Part shown: positions 6,627 to 13,200 of the stretch, piece after piece
Layout of the letters: each line of letters opens with the position of its first letter
Position numbering within the stretch: position 1 is the stretch's first letter
DNA from: Microcaldota archaeon
GTDB taxonomy: Archaea > Micrarchaeota > Micrarchaeia > Anstonellales > Anstonellaceae
NCBI GenBank assembly: GCA_026414325.1
Contig: JAOAJF010000011.1
Location: 1 to 22,926 of the forward strand
Direction: 5' to 3'
DNA: 22,926 nt
Notes under the pieces: generated by a model
The model's database searches: none
What the model was told of the DNA's origin: nothing
Seen by the model: only the letters and a program-made list of their open reading frames with translations
Translations under genes and position numbers: made by a program

Positions 6627-6635
6627 GTTTATAAA
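6627..6635 (-). promoter_or_regulatory. TATA box of the MntR-like regulator gene
   Basis: TTTATAAAC on the minus strand, centred about 25 bases before the ATG at 6606. It touches the palindrome at 6636-6649, which covers the position of the BRE. Confidence 0.5.
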
Positions 6636-6649
6636 TTAGGCTAGCCTAA
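6636..6649. promoter_or_regulatory. DtxR/MntR-type operator, perfect palindrome
   Basis: TTAGGCTAGCCTAA is a perfect 14-base palindrome. It closely resembles the DtxR iron-box core (TTAGGTTAGCCTAA...). It lies between the divergent regulator and 6708 genes and abuts the regulator's TATA box, the expected place for an autorepressor site. Confidence 0.7.
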
Positions 6650-6654
6650 TAATT

Positions 6655-6682
6655 TTAGGCTAATCTATAAATTAACCTAAAA
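6655..6682. promoter_or_regulatory. Second operator region with DtxR-like half-sites
   Basis: TTAGGCTAATCTA (6655-6667) repeats the first nine bases of the palindrome, and TTAACCTAAAA (6672-6682) carries the opposite half-site. The outer ends TTTTAGG and CCTAAAA form an inverted pair around the plus-strand TATA box, so binding here would block the 6708 operon. Confidence 0.55.
6665..6673 (+). promoter_or_regulatory. TATA box of the 6708-8527 operon
   Basis: CTATAAATT on the plus strand, about 26 bases before a start near 6695. The short leader carries GGTGA at 6699-6703, four bases before the ATG at 6708. The box is embedded between two DtxR-like half-sites. Confidence 0.5.
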
Positions 6683-6707
6683 TATAGATGGTTATATTGG
6701 TGAAAAG

Positions 6708-7145
6708 ATGATTTATAAATCTATGAGCTTTGATAAAGACCACTTTAAAAATCAGAATATGACTAAAAATATAGGACAGAGTCCTATAAGCTTTCAGAGG
6801 GTAGAGGATAGAACTAGATGTAATAGCTGCACTACAAATTGCTTAGATGAAGTTTTAAAGGTGAACAGCAATTTAAGATATCAAAATTTGCCTCTTTTTC
6901 TTAGGCAAAAAATGGAAAAATTTAAAGAAACAATAGTTAAGGTAAATGAAAGTATAGAAAGAAAAAACTTTTTTGTAGCAAAACAAAAAAAAGAAGAGGC
7001 AATGGAGATATATGAAGAAATGCTCAAAGGCATAAAACAATATTTAGGAATAGACCATCCTCTTGCTCAAAATTTTTATTATTTTGTAGAATTAATTTTA
7101 AAAAGACACACAACCCCACAGTCCTATAATTTCTTAAATGAATAG
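6708..7145 (+). CDS. Unknown protein with a CxxCxxxC cluster
   Basis: Not recognised. The 145-residue product has a polar N-terminus, a cysteine cluster C38-x2-C41-x3-C45 (RCNSCTTNC), and a mostly helical C-terminal half (about 60-135) rich in Lys and Glu. The three closely spaced cysteines suggest a metal or iron-sulfur site, with a fourth ligand from elsewhere or from a partner. There is no signal peptide or membrane segment. The start is fixed by GGTGA (6699-6703) four bases upstream. It is divergent from the MntR-like regulator behind DtxR-like palindromes and is followed eight bases later by another cysteine-cluster protein, so the two are likely one regulated operon. Confidence 0.75.
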   Translation: MIYKSMSFDKDHFKNQNMTKNIGQSPISFQRVEDRTRCNSCTTNCLDEVLKVNSNLRYQNLPLFLRQKMEKFKETIVKVNESIERKNFFVAKQKKEEAMEIYEEMLKGIKQYLGIDHPLAQNFYYFVELILKRHTTPQSYNFLNE

Positions 7146-7153
7146 GTGGCTAA

Positions 7154-8527
7154 ATGGCTGGGAATAAAGATCAAAATAACCAAATTAGTGGATTTCAGCA
7201 AAAAGTAATAGAAAGAGCACAAGCAAAACAAATTATAAACAAACAAGAAGCAGAACAGATAAATAGATATGTGCAGGCTATACAACATAATATAAGTGGA
7301 GTAAGCTTGCAGCTACAAAATCCTGCCCTTTTAAATTTTCAAAAAATTTCAAATCCTTGTGAGGGTTGTGCTGGTGGAAGAGGCTGTTGTGGCTCTTTTA
7401 ATAAACAAGAAATATTAGCCTATATTAACGCGACTAATGAAAATCCAAAAATTTTTTTCTCTGAAAATCCAAAAGACCTCGAGCTTAGGCAAAAATTATT
7501 AGAAAAACAACGAGAGATAATAAGAAAGCAGCAAGAACAACAAACTAAAATTTTTGAAAGCCAGATTATAGAACAATTCTTGGAAATACAAAAAGAAAAA
7601 AAGAATAAGGATCAAAATCTAAAACCAGGAAGTTATAAACAAGATGTGCAAGAAAATAAAGAGGAATATCCTCCTTCCTTTTCTTATTCTAAAGAGCAGA
7701 TAATAGAAAACAGCTCTAAAAGAGAGGAATACTTAATTAATAATGAAGCTAAAAGAGGTTTGAGCTTTGAGCAGAAAAATACTTTAGATACCTTAGAAAA
7801 AATAGAAAAACCAATTCTAAAAGCTATTGAGATAGACCATCAGCAGCCTTTTGAGCAAAACTATAAAACAAATTCTCAGAAGAGAGAAGTTAAAATACAA
7901 ACACCGAAAGCTAAAGAAATAATTTTAATAAAAAGCCACTATAAAGGTGGGTATGGGAAAAAAGCCCCTGTTACTGTTAATGAAGAGTACAAAAAAGAAA
8001 ATATTACTAATAAAAAACAAAAAATAGTTTCTCTTTCTAATTTAGAAAAAATAAAAAGAACTGCTATAGAAGCTAAAAATCAAAAAAAGATAGCAGATTT
8101 AAAAAATCCTCAGAATATAGAGCAGAAAAAAAAGGCTGAATTAAACAAAAATTTAAAGTTGGAATTAAAAGAGAGCTTGAAAAAACTTAAAGAAGAGCTT
8201 GAAAAACAAAAGAAAAAACAAAAAAATACTTCTGAAGAAAAAAATGCTAAGAACACTAAAAAAGAGATTACAGCTAAAAAAGAAAATAAGAAAGAAAAAA
8301 TGCTAAAAACTACAAAATTAGATTTAGAAAAGAAAGTAAAAAAACAAAAACTTCAGCAAGAACTAAAAAAAGTTTTAGAAAATATAAAGCAAAAAAAGCT
8401 AACAGAAAGAGCCATAGTAAAACTCCTTCTTTTAAAAGGTTTATACAAAACTGCAAATAATAAAAGAAAGGTTAGAAAAATTTTAAACCAACTAATTAGA
8501 AGATTGCAAATAAAAGCTGCTGCATAA
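7154..8527 (+). CDS. Unknown Lys/Glu/Gln-rich coiled-coil protein with a cysteine cluster
   Basis: Not recognised. The N-terminal 100 of 457 residues contain a compact cluster C69-x2-C72-x5-C78-C79 (PCEGCAGGRGCCGSF), set in a Gly-rich loop. From about residue 100 on the protein is highly charged and low in complexity, with a long Lys/Glu/Gln helix, probably coiled coil, at about 330-430 and a basic C-terminus (LLKGLYKT...RKVRKILNQLIRRLQIKAAA). The basic tail could bind nucleic acid. GGTGG (7145-7149) overlaps the stop of the preceding gene and lies four bases before the ATG, so translation is probably coupled. Cysteine clusters in both operon members suggest a shared metal-binding role; that is inference. 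Confidence 0.72.
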   Translation: MAGNKDQNNQISGFQQKVIERAQAKQIINKQEAEQINRYVQAIQHNISGVSLQLQNPALLNFQKISNPCEGCAGGRGCCGSFNKQEILAYINATNENPKIFFSENPKDLELRQKLLEKQREIIRKQQEQQTKIFESQIIEQFLEIQKEKKNKDQNLKPGSYKQDVQENKEEYPPSFSYSKEQIIENSSKREEYLINNEAKRGLSFEQKNTLDTLEKIEKPILKAIEIDHQQPFEQNYKTNSQKREVKIQTPKAKEIILIKSHYKGGYGKKAPVTVNEEYKKENITNKKQKIVSLSNLEKIKRTAIEAKNQKKIADLKNPQNIEQKKKAELNKNLKLELKESLKKLKEELEKQKKKQKNTSEEKNAKNTKKEITAKKENKKEKMLKTTKLDLEKKVKKQKLQQELKKVLENIKQKKLTERAIVKLLLLKGLYKTANNKRKVRKILNQLIRRLQIKAAA

Positions 8528-8560
8528 AAAACTAAATAAAAAAATCATATAGCTAACATG

Positions 8561-9586
8561 TTATTTGAAAGGCTTTAGTCTAAAGCCTAAAAAATCCAAG
8601 TAATTTAATTTGTAAGCTTTTGAATACAAAAAATCTACAAAATCTTCTATTTGTTTTTCATTAAGCCTGGAGCGTAAATCAACTTCTGCTAAAATTGGAG
8701 GATAAGCAAAATTTGTTCCAATCTCTGCTAAAGATAAGAAAAGCGAGGGAAAATCAATAATTTTTTCATAATATGAAAGCTCAAGTCTAAGTGGTAAAAG
8801 ATGTGGCGAGGTTTTTATATAACAGGCTAAAAATAAATTAGGAAAAGAAAAATCTTCTGAAAATTCTTTTTCTAAAGAAAAAAAAGCTGTTCTTTGTTTT
8901 TGTTTTAGAATATAATTTAAACATAAAATATCAGAAAATCTTGGTTGTTCAATTAGGCCTTTTTCATAAAGTAAATTGAAAAATCTTTTGCTTTTAGAAT
9001 CTTTTACTACACCACAAATTAATACATTGTTCTTTTTAGATAAATCAAATAATTCTTCATATAATTTAACTAAATTTAAATATTTAACAAAAAGAACACT
9101 CTCTTTTGATGGTTTATCAGAAGCAAGAGGTAAAATAGAGCCATCTAACAAAACTAGATCTGGCCTATTGTTTTTTATTATCTCTATAGCTGTGCTTATT
9201 TCTGCTTTTAGTCTTGTTAAGGAAGCAAATTTTAAATTCTCAAAATTATCTAAATCCTCGGCCGCTTCCATTTCTATCTCTGAATTTTTAGGAAAATAAC
9301 TATAAGAAAAAAGCTTAGAATTTTTATACTCAAAAATTGCACCACAGACTTTATATAAGATTAATGTTTGATTGAATTTTTCAAAACTCTGAAAGCCACA
9401 ATCAACGGCTGCAACCTTTAAATCAAAAGGTTTTTGCTCTACATCCAAAATAATTTTCTCGCCTAATGGTTCCAAAGAAGTAGTTGAAAAATCCAAACTA
9501 TTAAAATTATTTATTATTTTTGAAAAACTATCTTGTTGGTTTTTAATTTTTTTGAAAAATTCATCCAATTTGTGCTCATTGTACAT
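8561..9586 (-). CDS. nurA: NurA-domain nuclease
   Basis: A 341-residue NurA-like protein, the 5'-3' nuclease that works with the HerA translocase and Mre11-Rad50 in DNA end resection. The family motifs are in order: VAAVDCGF (58-65) with metal-ligand D62, an acidic segment EMEAAED (105-111), LLDGSI (146-151) with D148, GVVKDSKSKR (192-201), and the C-terminal YPPILAEVDLRSRL (295-308). VDCGF replaces the commoner VDGS. No HerA, Rad50 or Mre11 gene is in the window. No Shine-Dalgarno site is present; an AT-rich element about 25 bases before the ATG suggests a leaderless message. The same element also faces Pth2 on the other strand. Confidence 0.85.
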   Translation of the reverse strand: MYNEHKLDEFFKKIKNQQDSFSKIINNFNSLDFSTTSLEPLGEKIILDVEQKPFDLKVAAVDCGFQSFEKFNQTLILYKVCGAIFEYKNSKLFSYSYFPKNSEIEMEAAEDLDNFENLKFASLTRLKAEISTAIEIIKNNRPDLVLLDGSILPLASDKPSKESVLFVKYLNLVKLYEELFDLSKKNNVLICGVVKDSKSKRFFNLLYEKGLIEQPRFSDILCLNYILKQKQRTAFFSLEKEFSEDFSFPNLFLACYIKTSPHLLPLRLELSYYEKIIDFPSLFLSLAEIGTNFAYPPILAEVDLRSRLNEKQIEDFVDFLYSKAYKLNYLDFLGFRLKPFK

Positions 9587-9606
9587 AAATAGATTAAATC
9601 ATAATG

Positions 9607-9617
9607 TTTTAATAAAT
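9607..9617. promoter_or_regulatory. Shared TATA-like element between nurA and pth2
   Basis: TTTTAATAAAT (read as ATTTATTAAAA on the other strand) is centred at about 9612. It is 26 bases from the nurA ATG (9586) and 25 bases from the pth2 ATG (9637). Neither gene has a Shine-Dalgarno site, so one element could direct two leaderless transcripts in opposite directions. Confidence 0.4.
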
Positions 9618-9636
9618 TAATCAAATTATTTTTGAT

Positions 9637-9996
9637 ATGGAAATAGAAATAAAACAAAGTATAGTATTAAGAACTGATTTAAAAATGGGTAAAGGAAAAA
9701 TAGCTGCCCAAGTAGCTCATGCTTCAGTCTTAGGCTATATTGCAGCAGCAGAAAAAGATAAAAAATTAGCAAAAATGTGGATAGAACAAGGTATGCCAAA
9801 AATAGTTCTAAAGGTAAAAGATCTAAACGAGCTTTTAGAACTTTATAAAAAAGCTCAAGAAAACAACCTCATTTGTGTTTTAGTAAAAGATGCTGGAAAA
9901 ACTCAAATCGAGCCAAATACTCTAACTACTCTTGCTATAGGGCCAGCAGCAGCTAAAGAGATAGATAAATTAACTAAAAGCCTCAAGTTACTTTAA
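9637..9996 (+). CDS. pth2: Peptidyl-tRNA hydrolase 2 (Pth2)
   Basis: Releases tRNA from peptidyl-tRNAs that drop off the ribosome; this is the archaeal/eukaryotic type. The 119-residue protein is full length and shows DLKMGKGKIAAQVAHAS (14-30), the KIVLKV strand (55-60), and DAGKTQIEPNTLTTLAIGPA (85-104), which includes the conserved Asp and the C-terminal signature. Probably leaderless, from the AT-rich element about 25 bases upstream. The stop codon is nine bases before the glycogen debranching enzyme gene, with which it forms an operon. Confidence 0.96.
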   Translation: MEIEIKQSIVLRTDLKMGKGKIAAQVAHASVLGYIAAAEKDKKLAKMWIEQGMPKIVLKVKDLNELLELYKKAQENNLICVLVKDAGKTQIEPNTLTTLAIGPAAAKEIDKLTKSLKLL

Positions 9997-10005
9997 GTGA
10001 AAGAT

Positions 10006-11904
10006 ATGGCAGAAAAAACATTTCAATACTTAGCAGAAAAAGAATGGTGGCTTACAAATGGTGCTGGAGGATGGGCAAGCTCTACAATAGCTAATGCAAA
10101 TACAACTAAATATCATGGAGTTTTTATATGTTCAGAAAAAGGAAAAAGATATTTGCTTGTATCAACTTTGGAAGAATTTGCTATTTTTTCTTCTAAAAAA
10201 TATCCTTTAAGTACGCAAATTTATAAAGAGGCTATCTATCCAAGAGGATATGAAAATATTAGCGATTTTTTGTTTAATCCTTCTGTTGCTCGATGGACTT
10301 ATAATGTAGAAAATAATAAAATTTCAAAAGAGATATGGACTGGTGAGCAAACAAATCAAACCTATGTTCGATATACTTTATTAGAAGGCGATGGAATAGG
10401 TTTGAGTATAATTCCAATTTTTGCTTGTAGAGAAATTCACCAAATAGGTGGAATAAAAATTCCTCAAGAAAAAATACTTTATGCCCCGCGCATAATAAAA
10501 TTTCACTACCCCTTCGAGTGGCAAATTATTACAAACAGAGGCTTGATAACAAAATATAGTTGGGATTACTACAACTTTTTTTATAAAAAAGAATTTGAAA
10601 GAGAAGAACAAGCCTCTGAAAATTTATATTCCTTGTTTCAAATAAATGCCTATATAAAAGAAGGGCAAAATCTAGAAATTTGCTTTTGCAAAGAATTAAC
10701 ACCATATATAGAAGCTCAGCTAAAAGAGCACTCTATTAAAAGTGAAATAGAGAAAGCATATAACAAAATAGACCCACATTTTTATGGTTTACTAGCTAGA
10801 GCGCACAGCTTTCTAATAAAAAATAAAAACAAATTTGGTGTTTGTGCAGGTTATCCTTATTTTTGGCAATGGGCAAGAGATACTTTTATTTCTCTTCCTG
10901 GACTTTGTCTTCCGCTTAAAAAATATAGAATATTTTTAGAAATTTTAAAAAAATGGCTTGAATATAGTGTGGATGGAATTCTTCCAAATAGAATAGAACA
11001 AGATGAAGAGCCTGTCTATGAATCAGTGGATGGATTTCTTTGGCTTATATGGGCAGTTAGAGAATTTGAAAAACAAAAAAAGCTTCCAAAAAAAATTAAA
11101 AGTAAAATACTTGAACAATTTTATTATTGGCTAGAGCCGAATAATTATTTTGAAATAGATGATGATGGTTTAGTGAAACTAAAAGAGCCTCGTCTAACTT
11201 GGATGGATACTATAATAGACGGAAAGCCAACCAACCCCAGAATAGGAAAACCAATAGAAATAAATTCTCTCTGGCTTTATGCTCTAAAATATGCTTTAGA
11301 GGAGGATAAAAAAAATTCTAAAGAGTATAAGATTGTATACAACAAAGCAAAAGAGGGAATGAAAAAATTTTTATTACAAGAGCATTTAGCAGATATAATT
11401 GAACCAATAGATGAAGCAAATAGACCAAACCAGTTGTGGGCATTTGCACTCGTCCCAGAGATATTTGCTAAAAATAAAGAATATTTAGAAAAAATTAGAG
11501 AAAAATTATTTGTAAAAGGTTGTGGTTTTTATTCTCTAGAACCAAATGATAAAAATTTTGTTAAAATTTATCAAGGAGATATTGTAAAAAGAGATAGGGC
11601 TTATCATAATGGTGCAATATGGCCCTATTTTATAGGTGCATATACCGATGCATGGCTAAATTTTAATTTAGAATTAAAAACTATAGAAGAGGATGTCTTA
11701 AGCTTAATGAAAAATAATAATTCTAAAGCTCTTTTTTCAATTCCAGAGATATATAGACAACAAGACTTTGAAGCAGATGGCTGCCAGCTTCAGGCCTGGA
11801 GTGTTGCAGAAACAATAAGAGCATATACAAATATATTGAAAACAAAAAAAGAAAAGATAGAAAAAACTGCTAAAAAATTAGAAACAATAAAAAATAAATT
11901 TTAA
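10006..11904 (+). CDS. Archaeal-type glycogen debranching enzyme
   Basis: Predicted amylo-alpha-1,6-glucosidase acting on glycogen branch points in the cytosol. The N-terminal GDE domain (about 10-230) starts with WLTNGAGGWASSTIANANTTKYHG (15-38). The catalytic (alpha/alpha)6 barrel begins near 260 with YPYFWQWARDTFISLPGL (283-300; D292 in the RDT motif). It continues with ESVD (339-342), the signature TWMDTIIDGKPTNPRIGKP (398-416) followed by IEINSLW, HNGAIWPYFIGAY and CQLQAWSVAE near the end. The length of 632 residues is normal. The ATG at 10006 is preferred to the GTG at 9997 because that GTGA, five bases before the ATG, serves as the ribosome binding site. No glycogen synthase or phosphorylase is nearby. 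Confidence 0.93.
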   Translation: MAEKTFQYLAEKEWWLTNGAGGWASSTIANANTTKYHGVFICSEKGKRYLLVSTLEEFAIFSSKKYPLSTQIYKEAIYPRGYENISDFLFNPSVARWTYNVENNKISKEIWTGEQTNQTYVRYTLLEGDGIGLSIIPIFACREIHQIGGIKIPQEKILYAPRIIKFHYPFEWQIITNRGLITKYSWDYYNFFYKKEFEREEQASENLYSLFQINAYIKEGQNLEICFCKELTPYIEAQLKEHSIKSEIEKAYNKIDPHFYGLLARAHSFLIKNKNKFGVCAGYPYFWQWARDTFISLPGLCLPLKKYRIFLEILKKWLEYSVDGILPNRIEQDEEPVYESVDGFLWLIWAVREFEKQKKLPKKIKSKILEQFYYWLEPNNYFEIDDDGLVKLKEPRLTWMDTIIDGKPTNPRIGKPIEINSLWLYALKYALEEDKKNSKEYKIVYNKAKEGMKKFLLQEHLADIIEPIDEANRPNQLWAFALVPEIFAKNKEYLEKIREKLFVKGCGFYSLEPNDKNFVKIYQGDIVKRDRAYHNGAIWPYFIGAYTDAWLNFNLELKTIEEDVLSLMKNNNSKALFSIPEIYRQQDFEADGCQLQAWSVAETIRAYTNILKTKKEKIEKTAKKLETIKNKF

Positions 11905-11931
11905 AAATAGAATTAACAAATAATTAATACA

Positions 11932-11953
11932 CTAGAAAGTCAAACTATTCTAG
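11932..11953. promoter_or_regulatory. Imperfect palindrome upstream of the TrpC-like gene
   Basis: CTAGAA (11932-11937) and TTCTAG (11948-11953) are inverted copies. The repeat extends inward (AGT/ACT) with one bulged base. It lies between an AT-rich TATA-like tract (about 11920-11930) and the ribosome binding site GGGGAG (11969-11974). It could be an operator or a leader hairpin; nothing decides between them. Confidence 0.35.
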
Positions 11954-11978
11954 CTTCTGCTTAATTAAGGGGAGAAAA

Positions 11979-12740
11979 ATGGACTATAGTAAAATCATAA
12001 CAGAAGTAAAAAAAACTATCGAGGGAGGATATTACGAAAGATTTGCACCTATAAAAAAAGAAAAAAAGTCTTTGGTAGAAGAAATTGAAAAGAGTATGGC
12101 GGAAGGAAAAATTCCAATTATTTTAGAAATTTCAATGGCAGATGAGAATAGGCTATATTTTTCAAGTAAAAAGAAGCTTTTAGAACACTTATATCAAATA
12201 GATAAACAAAAATGGATAGTAGCAATAAACCTCTGGGTTGAGCCAAAGATTCATGCTGGAGATATAAGGCTACTTTCTAATAATTTTTCAAAAATAATTA
12301 TTGCAAATGATTATATAATAGACCCGGCCCAAATTGTAGGAGGAGATGCTTTGGTTTTAGATTGTAAACTAATAAAAGAGGCTGAAGTGAATTTAAACAG
12401 ACTTATTGATTTTGCGCATGAGTCAGATTTTGAAACAATATTGAAAGTAAAAAATTTGGAAGAATTTGAAGAGGCTAAAAAAACAGAAACAGATATTATA
12501 ATGATAGAAAATAAAACAGGAATAGAACAAACTCTTGCTATATTAAATAGGTTGAATACTACTCGGCCACTTATAATAAAAAATGGTTTACAAAATCAAA
12601 AAGATATAAGAACAATGCTAATAGCTGGAATAAAAGGAATAGAATTAAATTATGATGAAAACTTTTCTTTCGAATCGGTCTTAAAAAAATTAGAACAAAT
12701 AAAAAGCTCTATAAAAGGAGTAGAAAAAGAAAAAATATAA
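11979..12740 (+). CDS. TrpC-like TIM-barrel protein, catalytic residues lost
   Basis: The 253-residue protein aligns by eye with indole-3-glycerol-phosphate synthase: an N-terminal helical segment with ERFAPIKKEKKSLVEEI, then strand-like blocks IPIILEIS, IIIANDYIIDPAQIVGGDALVLD, FETILKVKNLEEFEEA, TDIIMIENKTG, PLIIKNGL and GIKGIEL. At the positions of the catalytic Lys in EIKRxSPS, the Lys of RKDF, the Glu of LVEVH, the Asn of INNRDL and the Glu-Ser of SESGI it has other residues, so it should not make indoleglycerol phosphate. The fold and the DYIIDPAQI and DALVLD blocks are the grounds for the call. No other trp gene is present. The strong GGGGAG site four bases before the ATG fixes the start. 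Function unknown. Confidence 0.68.
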   Translation: MDYSKIITEVKKTIEGGYYERFAPIKKEKKSLVEEIEKSMAEGKIPIILEISMADENRLYFSSKKKLLEHLYQIDKQKWIVAINLWVEPKIHAGDIRLLSNNFSKIIIANDYIIDPAQIVGGDALVLDCKLIKEAEVNLNRLIDFAHESDFETILKVKNLEEFEEAKKTETDIIMIENKTGIEQTLAILNRLNTTRPLIIKNGLQNQKDIRTMLIAGIKGIELNYDENFSFESVLKKLEQIKSSIKGVEKEKI

Positions 12741-12772
12741 AAAAAGGAAAATAAAAAAGAAAACCGGGCTAT

Positions 12773-12889
12773 TTACTCTTCATCCCAGTCTTCGTCAAAT
12801 TCTTCCTCGTCTTCGTCAAAAGAATCATCATAGTCTTCGTCTTCCTCTTCTTCGTCAAATTCTTCCTCTTCGTCTTCCTCAACCATCAT
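12773..12889 (-). CDS. Tiny, extremely acidic protein (38 residues)
   Basis: A short ORF that length filters would miss. It encodes MMVEED followed by an almost unbroken run of Asp and Glu, interrupted only by Phe, Tyr, Trp and one Ser, ending FDEDWDEE. Support for expression: GGGGTG (12901-12896, minus strand) six bases before the ATG, a TATA-like ATTTAAATAC (12936-12927) at the right distance, and a position filling the gap between flanking plus-strand genes. A short coding duplication is visible: the codons for EEEEFDEEE-like segments occur twice. Acidic mini-proteins of this kind can mimic nucleic acid or bind basic proteins or metals, but this is inference. It is not recognised as a family. 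Confidence 0.62.
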   Translation of the reverse strand: MMVEEDEEEEFDEEEEDEDYDDSFDEDEEEFDEDWDEE

Positions 12890-12926
12890 AAAAAACACCC
12901 CTTTTGGTTAAATAATAAACAGAAAA

Positions 12927-12936
12927 GTATTTAAAT
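12927..12936 (-). promoter_or_regulatory. TATA box of the acidic mini-protein gene
   Basis: ATTTAAATAC on the minus strand, centred near 12932. Transcription would start around 12906, just before the GGGGTG ribosome binding site at 12901-12896. Confidence 0.45.
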
Positions 12937-12972
12937 CTATTCAAAGAGCTTTTGAAAAAAGAATACAAAAAA

Positions 12973-12984
12973 TTAAATAAATAA
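12973..12984 (+). promoter_or_regulatory. TATA-like element of the TRAM-glmS operon
   Basis: TTAAATAAATAA on the plus strand, centred about 25 bases before the ATG at 13003. No Shine-Dalgarno site precedes that ATG, so the first gene is probably leaderless. Confidence 0.45.
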
Positions 12985-13002
12985 AGAGTTTAATACAAAA
13001 TT

Positions 13003-13191
13003 ATGAATCAGCCAGATATAGAAGAGGGTAAAATTTATAAAGTAAGAATAGAACACCTTCTTCCAGGAAATAGAGGATTAGCAAAAATCGAATCCTTTCC
13101 TATCTATGTTAACAATGTAAATAAAAAAGAAGAAATTAAAATAAAGATAACAAAATTGGCTAAAACATATGCACAGGCAGAAAAAATCTGA
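13003..13191 (+). CDS. Stand-alone TRAM-domain protein
   Basis: A 62-residue protein that is essentially one TRAM domain, a small beta-barrel RNA-binding fold. The pattern GKIYKVRIEHLLPGNRGLAKIESFPIYVNNVNKKEEIKIKI corresponds to the family's G-x-x-Y-x-V-x-I, G-x-G-x-A-k-I, phi-x-V-x-x-V and x-x-x-k-I-t-k-phi strands. Free-standing TRAM proteins in archaea can act as RNA chaperones with cold-shock-like roles; that is known for the family, not shown here. It starts without a Shine-Dalgarno site. Its stop codon overlaps the GAGGT site of glmS, nine bases before that gene's ATG, so the pair is likely translationally coupled. Confidence 0.82.
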   Translation: MNQPDIEEGKIYKVRIEHLLPGNRGLAKIESFPIYVNNVNKKEEIKIKITKLAKTYAQAEKI

Positions 13192-13200
13192 GGTAAAAAA

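Noticed and set aside
12741..12900. CTTC/GTC-rich repeats considered as a microsatellite or CRISPR-like array
   Set aside because: The period is codon-based and the minus strand reads as an intact acidic ORF with start signals; no regular spacers.
13192..13200. Possible glmS riboswitch/ribozyme
   Set aside because: Only nine bases separate glmS from the upstream gene; there is no space for a structured leader.
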